NCBI GenBank assembly: GCA_041617635.1
Contig: JBFJOO010000037.1
Span: 1-36,890, forward strand
Direction of reading: 5' to 3'
Length of the DNA stretch: 36,890 nucleotides
Source: JAABRB01 sp041617635
Lineage (GTDB): Bacteria; Pseudomonadota; Gammaproteobacteria; Burkholderiales; SG8-39
Below the pieces are notes generated by a model that was not told the DNA's origin, did not search any database, and worked only from the letters and a program-made list of their open reading frames with translations. Shown one piece after another: positions 14,550 to 23,010 of the stretch (positions within the stretch are counted from its first letter, which is position 1; every line of letters begins with the position of its first letter). The position numbers and the translations under genes were made by a program.

Positions 14550-15776
14550 ATGTCACCCCCGGTCGTCCATGCCCCTTCCCCCGCGCGCGGCGTCCGCCTG
14601 GCAAGCCTGCCGCCGCTCGCGCTGTACGTGCACCTGCCCTGGTGCGTGCGCAAGTGCCCCTACTGCGACTTCAACTCGCACGAGGCGCGCGGCACGGTGC
14701 CCGAGGACGCGTACGTCGCGGCACTCCTCGCCGACCTCGAGACCGCGCTGCCGTCGGTCTGGGGTCGCCGGACGCACGCGATCTTCCTCGGCGGCGGCAC
14801 GCCGAGTCTCTTCTCGGCACAAGCAATCGACGCGCTGCTCGCGGGCATCCGTGCCCGGCTGAACCCGGAGCCCGGAGCCGAGATCACCCTCGAGGCCAAT
14901 CCCGGCACGTTCGAGGCCGACAAGTTCCGCGATTTCGCCGCGGCGGGCATCAATCGGCTCTCGATCGGAATCCAGAGCTTCGATGCGAAGCACCTGGCGC
15001 TGCTCGGGCGCATTCATGACGCAACCGAGGCGCGCCGCGCCGTCGAGATCGCGCAGCGACACTTCGCGAATTTCAATCTGGACCTCATGTATGCGCTGCC
15101 GGAGCAGACGCTCGAGGAAGCCGCTTCCGACGTCGCATCAGCGATGGCCACCGGTGCGCCGCACCTGTCGTTCTACCATCTGACGCTCGAGCCGAACACG
15201 CTCTTCTTCCGGCATCCGCCGCGGCTCCCCGACGAGGAGACGCAGGCCGATATCCACGAGCACGTCGCGCGGCTGCTCGTCGACGCGGGCTACGCGCATT
15301 ACGAGACCTCCGCGTATGCGCGCCCGAACCGGGAGTGCCGGCACAACCTCAACTATTGGCGCTTCGGCGACTACCTCGGGATCGGCGCCGGCGCGCACGC
15401 GAAGATTTCGTTCGCCGACCGCATCGTGCGCGAGGTCCGGGCGCGCACGCCCGCCGAGTACATGCGGCGCGTGGCGCAAGGCGCGCAGATCGTCGAGCGT
15501 CGCGAGCTCGCGTCGAGCGAGCTGCCGTTCGAGTTCATGCTGAACGCGCTGCGCCTGACCGATGGCGTACCGGTCGCGTCGTTCAGCGAGCGAACGGGCG
15601 TGCCGATCGCCGCGGTGCAGGCGCCGCTCGCCGCCGCGGAGGCGAAGGGGCTGATCGAGCGCGACCACCAGCGCATCCGGCCGACCGCGCTCGGGCGGCG
15701 CTTTCTGAACGATCTCCTGCAGCTCTTCCTGCCGGAGCCGGCGGCGTCTCCGGGTCGCAGGGACGCACTCCGATGA
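14550..15776 (+). CDS. hemW: Radical SAM heme chaperone HemW
   Basis: This 408-residue radical SAM protein has the cluster motif C32-x3-C36-x2-C39 in LPWCVRKCPYCDFNSH. That is followed by the GGGTPSLF SAM-binding strand, EANPGTFE and NRLSIGIQSF, all typical of the HemN/HemW family. HemN proper carries an N-terminal extension before the motif, whereas here the motif starts near residue 30 as in HemW, which binds heme and hands it to respiratory proteins. The C-terminal HemN_C region (YMRRVAQG, FEFMLNALRL) is present. I chose the ATG at 14550; longer reading overlaps the opposite membrane-protein gene. The stop overlaps the next start (ATGA). It is often labelled oxygen-independent coproporphyrinogen oxidase-like. 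Confidence 0.92.
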   Translation: MSPPVVHAPSPARGVRLASLPPLALYVHLPWCVRKCPYCDFNSHEARGTVPEDAYVAALLADLETALPSVWGRRTHAIFLGGGTPSLFSAQAIDALLAGIRARLNPEPGAEITLEANPGTFEADKFRDFAAAGINRLSIGIQSFDAKHLALLGRIHDATEARRAVEIAQRHFANFNLDLMYALPEQTLEEAASDVASAMATGAPHLSFYHLTLEPNTLFFRHPPRLPDEETQADIHEHVARLLVDAGYAHYETSAYARPNRECRHNLNYWRFGDYLGIGAGAHAKISFADRIVREVRARTPAEYMRRVAQGAQIVERRELASSELPFEFMLNALRLTDGVPVASFSERTGVPIAAVQAPLAAAEAKGLIERDHQRIRPTALGRRFLNDLLQLFLPEPAASPGRRDALR

Positions 15777-16492
15777 AACGCGGCCTGCGCGAGGTGAAAG
15801 CGCTCGCCTTCGACGTGTTCGGGACGGTGGTCGACTGGCGCGGGTCGCTCATCGCGGAAGGTCGCAAGCTCGCACGCCGCAAGCGGGTCAGCGCCGACTG
15901 GGCCGCGTTTGCCGACGCATGGCGGGCCGGATACCGGCCGGCCATGGACCGGGTGCGGCGCGGCGAGCTCGGCTGGACGCGGATCGACGATCTCCACCGG
16001 ATGATTCTCGACGAGCTGATTCCCGAATTCGGCTTGAGCTCGCTCACCGAGGCGGAGCGGGCCGCGCTCAATCTGGCGTGGCATCGCCTCTCGCCCTGGA
16101 AAGACTCGGTTGCCGGGTTGCGGCGGTTGAAGAAGCGCTACGTGCTCGCGACGCTTTCCAACGGCAACGTCGCGCTCCTCGTCGACATGGCGAAGCACGC
16201 GGGACTGCCGTGGGACGTCGTGCTGTCCGCCGAGATCGCGCGGCACTACAAGCCCGATGCGGAAGCGTATCTCTCGGTGCCGCGGCTGCTCGGCATCGAG
16301 CCGGGCGAGGTGCTGATGGTCGCCGCCCACAAGGACGATCTCGATGGCGCCGCGCGAGCGGGTCTTCGCACCGCGTTCGTCGCGCGGCCGCGCGAGTTCG
16401 GCGATCCCGCGCTCAAGGACGTCGCGCCCGAGGCGCGGTTCGACGTGAACGCGAAGGACTTTCTGGATCTCGCCCGGCAGCTCGGCTGCTGA
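15773..16492 (+). CDS. HAD hydrolase, haloacid dehalogenase type II-like
   Basis: This 239-residue HAD-superfamily enzyme has a helical cap, as in L-2-haloacid dehalogenases. The nucleophile Asp14 is in FDVFGTVVDWR, Ser129-Asn130 in LSNGN, Lys160 in KPDAEAY with Tyr166, and the last loop is AAHKDDLDGA (184-193). In characterised L-2-haloacid dehalogenases that loop reads S-S-N-x-x-D. Here Ala184 and His186 replace the Ser and Asn while Asp189 is kept, so the preferred substrate may not be a 2-haloacid. Translation is coupled to hemW by a 4-base overlap, and the gene ends 9 bases from the convergent hemF stop. Physiological substrate unknown. Confidence 0.8.
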   Translation: MKRGLREVKALAFDVFGTVVDWRGSLIAEGRKLARRKRVSADWAAFADAWRAGYRPAMDRVRRGELGWTRIDDLHRMILDELIPEFGLSSLTEAERAALNLAWHRLSPWKDSVAGLRRLKKRYVLATLSNGNVALLVDMAKHAGLPWDVVLSAEIARHYKPDAEAYLSVPRLLGIEPGEVLMVAAHKDDLDGAARAGLRTAFVARPREFGDPALKDVAPEARFDVNAKDFLDLARQLGC

Positions 16493-16501
16493 ACGGCCCG
16501 G

Positions 16502-17398
16502 CTACGCCCAGTCGCGCGCCTTCAGGAACTCGGTGGCGAGCTTCTCCTCGGGACTGCCCGCCTCGGGGCGCCAGTCGTACCGCCATTTCACGACCGGCGG
16601 CAGCGACATCAGGATCGACTCGGTGCGCCCGCCCGACTGGAGCCCGAAGACCGTTCCGCGGTCGTACACTAGGTTGAACTCGACGTAGCGACCGCGGCGA
16701 TAGGCCTGGAAGTCCCGCTCGCGCTCGCCGTACGGCGTCGCGCGCCGGCGCTCGATGATCGGCACGTAAGCCGGCAGAAAATGATCCCCCACGCGCCGCG
16801 TGAGCTCGAAGCAGTGGTCGAAGCCGCCCTGGTTGAGATCGTCGAAGAAGATTCCACCGATTCCGCGCGGCTCGCGGCGATGTTGTATGTAGAAGTACTC
16901 GTCGCACCACTGCTTGAAGCGCGGGTAATACGCGGCCCCGAGCGGGTCGAGCGCCGCCTTGCAGGTGCGGTGAAAATGCTGGGCATCCTCCGCATATCCG
17001 TAGTAGGGCGTGAGGTCCATGCCACCGCCGAACCACCAGATCGGCGCTGCGCCCTCCTTGGTCGCGATGAAGGAGCGCACGTTGAGGTGCACCGTGGGAA
17101 CGTGCGGATTGCGCGGGTGCAGCACGAGCGAGACCCCCATCGCCTCGAAAGATCGGCCCGCAACCTCGGGGCGGCCTGCGCTCGCGGAAGGCGGCAGGTT
17201 CGCGCCCATCACGTGCGAAAAGTTCACTCCGCCGCGCTCGATGAGCTGGCTCTCCTCGATCATCCGCGAGATGCCGCCCCCGCCGCCCTTGCGACCCCAG
17301 GTGTCGGTGCGGAACGTGCCGCCGTCCTGGCGCTCGAGCTCCGTGACGATACGGTCTTGCAGGCCCCGCAGGTAGTCGGCGATCGATCGCGCATCCAT
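16502..17398 (-). CDS. hemF: Oxygen-dependent coproporphyrinogen III oxidase
   Basis: This 298-residue enzyme decarboxylates coproporphyrinogen III to protoporphyrinogen IX using O2. The family signature is intact (FKQWCDEYFYIQHRREPRG followed by IGGIFFDDL). GRKGGGGGISR, GVNFSHV, WWFGGGMDLTPYY and VEFNLVYDRGTVFGLQSGGRTESILMSLPP follow the family order. The ATG at 17398 is 2 bases from the purD stop, so it is in one operon with purD. Having the aerobic enzyme suggests at least partly aerobic growth. HemW at 14550 is not a substitute for it. Confidence 0.95.
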   Translation of the reverse strand: MDARSIADYLRGLQDRIVTELERQDGGTFRTDTWGRKGGGGGISRMIEESQLIERGGVNFSHVMGANLPPSASAGRPEVAGRSFEAMGVSLVLHPRNPHVPTVHLNVRSFIATKEGAAPIWWFGGGMDLTPYYGYAEDAQHFHRTCKAALDPLGAAYYPRFKQWCDEYFYIQHRREPRGIGGIFFDDLNQGGFDHCFELTRRVGDHFLPAYVPIIERRRATPYGERERDFQAYRRGRYVEFNLVYDRGTVFGLQSGGRTESILMSLPPVVKWRYDWRPEAGSPEEKLATEFLKARDWA

Positions 17399-17400
17399 GA

Positions 17401-18681
17401 TCAGCCCGCTTTGCGCGCCTCGATAGCCCGGTGCCCGATGTCCGTGCGGTACTGCATGCCATCGAAGCGTATCGCGTCGACGACCTGGTAGGCGCGCGCC
17501 TTCGCCATCTTGATCGAATCGCCGAGGGCCGTGACGCATAGCACGCGCCCGCCGGCGGTCAGGACCTTCCCATCGGCAAGCGCCGTGCCGGCGTGAAAGA
17601 CGTGGAAGTCCTCGCCGCGCGCGCCGAGCCCGCTGATAACGTCTCCTTTCCGCGGCGTGGCGGGATAGTTCGCGGCAGCCAGCACCACGCCGAGCGCGGT
17701 CCGGCGATCCCACTCCGCCTCGGTCTCGCTCAGCTTTCCGTCGACCGCCCGCTCGATCAGCTCGAAGAGATCCGAGCGCAGCCGCAACATGATCGGCTGC
17801 GTCTCCGGGTCGCCCAGCCGGCAGTTGAACTCGAGCACCCTGGGTTTTCCGGTGGCGTCGATCATGAGGCCGGCATACAGGAATCCCGAGTAGGGGATGC
17901 CGTCTGCCGCCATTCCGCGCACCGTCGGCGCGACGATCTCGCGCACCACGCGTGCGTGCAGCGCGGGCGTGACGACCGGTGCAGGAGAGTATGCGCCCAT
18001 GCCGCCGGTGTTCGGGCCGGCGTCCCCGTCTCTCAGGCGCTTGTGGTCCTGGCTCGTGGCGAGCGAGAGCACGTTCCGACCGTCCACCAGCACGATGAAG
18101 CTCGCCTCCTCTCCCGCAAGAAACTCCTCGATCACCACCCGCGCGCCGGCTTCTCCCATGCCGCCGTCAACGAGCATATGGTCGATCGCCGCGTGCGCCT
18201 CGGCCTCCGTCACGGCAACCACCACGCCCTTGCCCGCCGCGAGGCCATCGGCTTTGATCACGATCGGCGCACCGTTCGACTCCACGTAGGCGTGCGCGTC
18301 GCCCGACGCCGTGAAGCTCGCGTAGGCGCCGGTCGGAATGCCGTGGCGGACGAGGAATTTCTTGGCGAAGTCCTTGGAGCTTTCGAGCTGCGCCGCCGCG
18401 CGGGTGGGGCCGAATATTCTCAGTCCGCGCGACCGGAAGAGATCCACGACGCCCGCGGCGAGCGGCGCCTCGGGTCCGACCACGGTGAGGTGGATCCTTT
18501 CGCGCTGCGCGAAATCCGCGAGCTCGTCGAGACCCGAGAGCGGAACGTTCTCGACGCCCTCTTCGGCCGCCGTGCCGGCGTTGCCGGGCGCGACGTACAC
18601 TTTCTGCACGCGCGGGCTGCGCGCGAGCTTCCAGGCGAGCGCATGCTCCCGGCCGCCGGATCCGATCACGAGCACCTTCAT
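17401..18681 (-). CDS. purD: Phosphoribosylamine-glycine ligase
   Basis: This 426-residue ATP-grasp enzyme forms glycinamide ribonucleotide from phosphoribosylamine, glycine and ATP, the second step of purine synthesis. The N-terminus MKVLVIGSGGREHALAWKL is typical, as is GPEAPLAAGVVDLF. The ATP-grasp part has VIKADGLAAGKGVVVA and FLAGEEASF. The metal-binding region is LEFNCRLGDPETQPIMLRL. The gene follows purH by 42 bases and precedes hemF by 2. Confidence 0.96.
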   Translation of the reverse strand: MKVLVIGSGGREHALAWKLARSPRVQKVYVAPGNAGTAAEEGVENVPLSGLDELADFAQRERIHLTVVGPEAPLAAGVVDLFRSRGLRIFGPTRAAAQLESSKDFAKKFLVRHGIPTGAYASFTASGDAHAYVESNGAPIVIKADGLAAGKGVVVAVTEAEAHAAIDHMLVDGGMGEAGARVVIEEFLAGEEASFIVLVDGRNVLSLATSQDHKRLRDGDAGPNTGGMGAYSPAPVVTPALHARVVREIVAPTVRGMAADGIPYSGFLYAGLMIDATGKPRVLEFNCRLGDPETQPIMLRLRSDLFELIERAVDGKLSETEAEWDRRTALGVVLAAANYPATPRKGDVISGLGARGEDFHVFHAGTALADGKVLTAGGRVLCVTALGDSIKMAKARAYQVVDAIRFDGMQYRTDIGHRAIEARKAG

Positions 18682-18723
18682 GGCAGCGCCGGAGCTTCAC
18701 GTGTGCTCATGGGTTGCCCGCGA

Positions 18724-20289
18724 TCAGTGCCGGAAATGCCGGAAGCCCGTGAAGATCATCGCGATCCCCAGCTCATCCGCCGCCCCGATCACCTCGTCGT
18801 CGCGAACGCTTCCGCCGGGCTGGATGATGGCTTTGGCACCGGACTGCGCGACCACGTCCACGCCATCGCGGAACGGGAAGAACGCGTCCGAGGCGACCAC
18901 CGAGCCAGCGAGCGACAGCCCGGCGTTCTGCGCCTTGATCGCCGCGATGCGCGCCGAATCGACGCGGCTCATCTGGCCCGCTCCGACGCCGAGCGTGCGT
19001 CCACCTCCGCAGAAGACGATCGCGTTGGACTTGACGAACTTCGCCACGCGCCACGCGAACAGCAGGTCATGCAGCTCGGTGTCGCTCGGCGCCCGCTTGG
19101 TGACGACCCGCAGATCGGACTGGCCGACGTTCTTGGCGTCGGGCGTCTGGACCAGCAGCCCCCCTCCGACGCGCTTGAGATCGTGACGCTGCGTCTCGCG
19201 CCCCATCGGGACCACGAGCACCCGCACGCCCGTCTTCGCCGCAAAGGCGCTGCGAGCGTCGGCGCTGATCTCCGGCGCAATCACGACTTCCACGAACTGC
19301 TTTGCGACGGCTTCGGCCGTGCGGGCGTCGATCGCACGATTGAACGCGATGATCCCGCCGAACGCGGAGGTCGGGTCGGTGGCGAACGCGCGCTCATAGG
19401 CGGCGAGGCAATCGCCGGCCTCGGACACGCCGCACGGGTTGGCGTGCTTGATAATCACGCACGCAGGTTCGCCGAACGTCTTCACGCACTCCCACGCCGC
19501 GTCCGCATCGGCGATGTTGTTGTACGAGAGCTCCTTGCCCTGGAGCTGCGTGTACTGGGCGAGGCTGCCCTGCGCGGGTGCGGCGTCGCGGTAGAAGGCC
19601 GCGCGCTGATGCGGGTTCTCGCCGTAGCGCATTTCCTGCGCCTTGTGCCACTGGAGCGTCAGCCGTTCGGGAAACGCGGTGACCGAGCCGCTCGCGTCCA
19701 GGCTCGTGAGGTAGTTGCCGATCGCCGCATCGTAGGCGGCGGTGTGAGCGAAAGCCTTCTTGGCGAGCTCCAGCCGGGTTTCGAGCGTGAGCGCGCCGCC
19801 GCGGGCCTCGAGCTCGTTCATCACGCGGCTGTAGTCGCCGGGGTCGGTGACCACGCCGACGCCCAGGTAGTTCTTGGCGGCCGCGCGCACCATGGTGGGG
19901 CCCCCGATGTCGATGTTCTCGACCGCCTCCTCGAGCGTGCATTCCGGGCGCGCCACGGCCTGTGCGAAGGGATAGAGGTTGACCACCACCAGATCGATTG
20001 GCGCAATGCCCGCCCGTTCGATTGCGGCCCGGTGCGCCGGCAATTCGCGGCGCGCGAGAATTCCGCCGTGGATTTTCGGGTGCAGCGTCTTGACCCGCCC
20101 ATCCAGCATCTCCGGAAACCCGGTGTACTCCCCGACCTCCACGACCGCGATGCCGCTCTCCTTAAGCAGCTTGGCCGTACCGCCAGTGGAGAGGATCCTG
20201 ACGCTCCGCGTGACGAGCGCGCGCGCGAGCTCGACGATGCCCGATTTGTCGGAGACGCTGATCAGCGCCTGCTTGATCGTGATTTCCAT
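18724..20289 (-). CDS. purH: Bifunctional AICAR transformylase/IMP cyclohydrolase
   Basis: This 521-residue enzyme carries out the last two steps of IMP synthesis. The N-terminal MGS-like cyclohydrolase domain (about 1-200) starts ALISVSDKSGIVELA, with STGGTAKLL and HPKIHGGILARR. The transformylase domain includes RYGENPHQRAAFY, KHANPCGVSEA, SAFGGIIAFNR and the C-terminal ASDAFFPFRDGVD. I chose the ATG at 20289 because MEITIKQALISVSDK is the conserved start; an upstream in-frame ATG at 20355 would reach into the fis terminator region. fis lies 75 bases upstream in the same direction. Confidence 0.96.
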   Translation of the reverse strand: MEITIKQALISVSDKSGIVELARALVTRSVRILSTGGTAKLLKESGIAVVEVGEYTGFPEMLDGRVKTLHPKIHGGILARRELPAHRAAIERAGIAPIDLVVVNLYPFAQAVARPECTLEEAVENIDIGGPTMVRAAAKNYLGVGVVTDPGDYSRVMNELEARGGALTLETRLELAKKAFAHTAAYDAAIGNYLTSLDASGSVTAFPERLTLQWHKAQEMRYGENPHQRAAFYRDAAPAQGSLAQYTQLQGKELSYNNIADADAAWECVKTFGEPACVIIKHANPCGVSEAGDCLAAYERAFATDPTSAFGGIIAFNRAIDARTAEAVAKQFVEVVIAPEISADARSAFAAKTGVRVLVVPMGRETQRHDLKRVGGGLLVQTPDAKNVGQSDLRVVTKRAPSDTELHDLLFAWRVAKFVKSNAIVFCGGGRTLGVGAGQMSRVDSARIAAIKAQNAGLSLAGSVVASDAFFPFRDGVDVVAQSGAKAIIQPGGSVRDDEVIGAADELGIAMIFTGFRHFRH

Positions 20290-20364
20290 GCCGGCGGGAG
20301 CGATGACGAAGGGTGCGGGCGGAGCGGGGATTGTACCCCTCACTTCCCACGCCACACTGCGCGA

Positions 20365-20607
20365 TCAGAGCTTGATCTTGTGCTGCGCCATCTTCTTGCG
20401 CAGCGTGTTGCGGTTGATCCCGAGCATCTGGGCGGCGATCGTCTGGTTCCCCTCGGCCTGGGTCAGCACCGCCTCGAGCAACGGCTTCTCGACGTTCTTG
20501 ATGACCATGTCATAAACCGCGCGCGGTCGGGCCCCGTCGAGGTCGGTAAAGTAACGGTCGAGGGACTTGCGAATGCAATCCGCGATCTCGCTGGTCTGTT
20601 GCTTCAT
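20365..20607 (-). CDS. fis: DNA-binding protein Fis
   Basis: This 80-residue nucleoid-associated regulator has a C-terminal helix-turn-helix (EGNQTIAAQMLGINRNTLRKKM, about residues 52-73) that matches the Fis/NtrC-type recognition helix. It is slightly shorter than the 98-residue E. coli protein, as is usual in betaproteobacteria where the N-terminal beta hairpin is reduced. Its ATG overlaps the dusB stop (ATGA, with GAGGAG just upstream), giving the classical dusB-fis operon. Fis adjusts supercoiling and rRNA transcription with growth rate. Confidence 0.95.
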   Translation of the reverse strand: MKQQTSEIADCIRKSLDRYFTDLDGARPRAVYDMVIKNVEKPLLEAVLTQAEGNQTIAAQMLGINRNTLRKKMAQHKIKL

Positions 20608-21611
20608 GCCGGCAGCTCCTCCTCTGAGCGCAGGGGCCGTTGTCCCTGCGCGAGCTTCTTGAAGTACCGTTCCACCGCGGCGAGCTGCGCTTCGCAGGCG
20701 TCGAGGCCGTTGATCTCGTGCCGGAACTCGGTCCAGCCGGGCAGGCCGCGCGTGGTCCAGTGTATGTGCTTGCGCGCGATCCGCACCCCCGAATCGCGCC
20801 CATGCAGGCCATAGAGCTCGTGCAGCTGATACGCGAGCACTTCGTGCATTTCCGCGACGCTCGGAGCGGGGGGCTTTTCTCCCGTGGCGAGATAGCTTTC
20901 GATCTCGCGGAACAGCCACGGGCGACCCTGCGCCGCGCGTCCGATCATCACGCCGTCGGCGCCCGTGTAGTCGAGCACGCGCCGCGCCTCTTCCGCGGTT
21001 CCGATGTCGCCGTTCGCGATGATCGGAAGCCCGCTTGCGCGCTTCACCTCCCGGATCGTGTCGTACTCGGCAGTTCCCGAGAAACCGCACGCGCGTGTAC
21101 GTCCGTGCAACGTGAGCAGCTGGGCTCCGGCCCCTTCCGCAATGCGCGCGACCTTGACGGCATTGCGATGCAGCGGATCCCAGCCGGTCCGGAACTTGAG
21201 CGTGACCGGGACATCCACGGCTTTGACGACAGCCTCGATGATCCGCCCGACCAGCGCTTCATCCCGCAAGAGGGCCGAACCGGCCGCCGCGTTGCAGACC
21301 TTCTTCGCCGGGCACCCCATGTTGATGTCGATGATCCCGGCCCCCTGGTCCACGTTGAATCGCGCTGCGTCGGCCATGCTCTGCGGCTCGGCACCCGCGA
21401 TCTGGACGGCGATCGGCTCCGCCTCGCCGGCGTGATCGAGGCGCCGGCGGGTCTTGGCGCTCTGCCACAGCTCGCGTCGCGACGTCACCATCTCCGAGAC
21501 CGCCAGGCCGGCGCCGTAGCGACGGCACAGATTGCGGAACGGACGGTCCGTGACACCCGCCATTGGGGCGACGAAGAGATTGTTCCGCAGCACGTGCGGG
21601 CCGATCTGCAT
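20604..21611 (-). CDS. dusB: tRNA-dihydrouridine synthase B
   Basis: This 335-residue FMN enzyme reduces specific uridines in the tRNA D-loop to dihydrouridine. It has the N-terminal FVAPMAGVTDRPFR motif and SEMVTSR. NMGCPAKKVCNAAAGSALL contains the catalytic Cys (in GCPAKKVCN). LHGRTRACGFSG, NGDIGTAEEA and GVMIGRAAQGRPWLF are FMN-binding elements. DusB rather than DusA/DusC is indicated by the sequence style and by fis downstream. I chose the ATG at 21611, before IGPHVLRNNLFVAPMAG, as in homologs. The 247 bases upstream to ubiH hold an AT-rich patch around 21711-21735 but no promoter I can assign firmly. Confidence 0.95.
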   Translation of the reverse strand: MQIGPHVLRNNLFVAPMAGVTDRPFRNLCRRYGAGLAVSEMVTSRRELWQSAKTRRRLDHAGEAEPIAVQIAGAEPQSMADAARFNVDQGAGIIDINMGCPAKKVCNAAAGSALLRDEALVGRIIEAVVKAVDVPVTLKFRTGWDPLHRNAVKVARIAEGAGAQLLTLHGRTRACGFSGTAEYDTIREVKRASGLPIIANGDIGTAEEARRVLDYTGADGVMIGRAAQGRPWLFREIESYLATGEKPPAPSVAEMHEVLAYQLHELYGLHGRDSGVRIARKHIHWTTRGLPGWTEFRHEINGLDACEAQLAAVERYFKKLAQGQRPLRSEEELPA

Positions 21612-21858
21612 TGTCGTTGTGGAGTGGGTCGAACAGAAGGGAAGCGGGCGGATTTTACTCGCAATAGACGGCGGTTGGGCACGATCTCGATCACAGAGCG
21701 CAGACTTTTCGCACGTTAAAAACAATTTTCTTTGATGTCGGGGCGCAACGACTCGCGCGCAAACCACGCTCATCTCATGAAGGTCTCGTGAAATTGCGAA
21801 GCTAAGTTACGGAAGCGGCGCGCGTAATGCTGAAACAGCGCGGAACGCGAGCACCGGA

Positions 21859-23010
21859 TCAGGGCATCGCCCGCAGACCAAACACGAAACGCCGCGCGAG
21901 CAGCCTGCGCGCGGGAGGCACGAGATCGAGCGCGAGCAGGCCGGCGCCGCGCAGTGCGCGCGAAAATGGCAGATCCGACCCGAACACCCGTACCAAGCCT
22001 TCGGTAATTCCGATACTTGCGAATCGGTCGCTGCGCCGCTGCGTTGCGAAACGCGCCGCCAGCTCACCCGCTTCCAGCGGCCCCCGCCCGGCATCGAGGA
22101 TCGCTCCGGCAAGTTCGGCCGCGTCGCGCAATCCCAGATTGAGTCCTTGCCCCGCGACGGGATGCAGCGTCTGTGCGGCGTTACCGATCGCGACGGTGCG
22201 CGGACCGGCCGCTGTCGTGCGGCGAAATCGCAGCGCGAGCCGGAGCGCCGCGCGAGCACCCACTTCGGAGAAGTCCCCGAATCGGCGGCCAAACAACCTT
22301 GTGATCTCGCCGAGAAACGCGGCGTCCGGCGCGTTCAGCCGCTCCGGCGCTCGACTGGTGCGCATGCTCCAGATCAGTGCATAGCGATCTGCAAACGGCA
22401 GCAGAGCGGCCGGACCTTCGTTTGTGAAGCGCTCGAACGCGGTGTGTGGCGCCAACCGCTCGGGCCGCACCGCCGCGACGATGGCGGCCTGCCCGTAATC
22501 GCGGAGGCTGAGATCGTCGGCGGCCGAGTGTCCTCCGTCGGCCAGCACCAGCAGCCGCGTCTCGAGCACCCGCGCGTCATCGCCCTCGAGCCGCACGTGC
22601 ACGGCGTCGCCGGCGTCGCTCCAGCTCGCGACGCGCGCCGCGATGTGTTCGGGCGCGGCGGCGGCGAGCAGGCTTCCGGCGAGCGGCGCGAGATCGGTCA
22701 CGTACCCGAGCGCGGGCACGCCAATCTCATGGGCGTGTATCAAGGTGCGACCGAACCCGCCTGCCTGGGAAATGTGCACGGAGTTGATTGCAGTGACCGG
22801 CAGCGAGCCGAACGCGCCGATGCGCTCGAGCACCATTCGGCTCGCGTGGGACAGCGCGATCGGCCGGAATGCCGCGACCGCCGCCGCGCTCTCGCCCGGC
22901 TGCCGCGGCTCGAGGAGCGCCACCGAGAGGCCGCTATCGCGCAGCGCGAGCGTCAGCGCCGCGCCGACGGGCCCGCCCCCGGCCACGACGACGTCAAACC
23001 GTTCGCGCAT
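21859..23010 (-). CDS. ubiH: UbiH/UbiF-family FAD-dependent ubiquinone-biosynthesis hydroxylase
   Basis: This 383-residue flavoprotein monooxygenase has an N-terminal ADP-binding motif VVVAGGGPVGAALTLAL (residues 7-23), a middle LVLADGGHSAADDLSL motif (the DG-motif region), and the C-terminal FAD signature GNAAQTLHPVAGQGLNLGLRDA. This combination defines the UbiH/UbiF/VisC/COQ6 family, which hydroxylates the ubiquinone ring. The neighbour pepP is the usual partner of ubiH, which favours UbiH over UbiF/UbiM, but ring position cannot be read from the sequence. The start overlaps the pepP end by 17 bases. Downstream, 21612-21858 separates it from dusB. Confidence 0.88.
   Translation of the reverse strand: MRERFDVVVAGGGPVGAALTLALRDSGLSVALLEPRQPGESAAAVAAFRPIALSHASRMVLERIGAFGSLPVTAINSVHISQAGGFGRTLIHAHEIGVPALGYVTDLAPLAGSLLAAAAPEHIAARVASWSDAGDAVHVRLEGDDARVLETRLLVLADGGHSAADDLSLRDYGQAAIVAAVRPERLAPHTAFERFTNEGPAALLPFADRYALIWSMRTSRAPERLNAPDAAFLGEITRLFGRRFGDFSEVGARAALRLALRFRRTTAAGPRTVAIGNAAQTLHPVAGQGLNLGLRDAAELAGAILDAGRGPLEAGELAARFATQRRSDRFASIGITEGLVRVFGSDLPFSRALRGAGLLALDLVPPARRLLARRFVFGLRAMP

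Noticed and set aside
17593..20814. Very long plus-strand open frame (over 1000 codons) opposite purD and purH
   Set aside because: It is an antisense shadow of purD, purH and fis caused by high GC and codon bias; the minus-strand proteins have complete family motifs.
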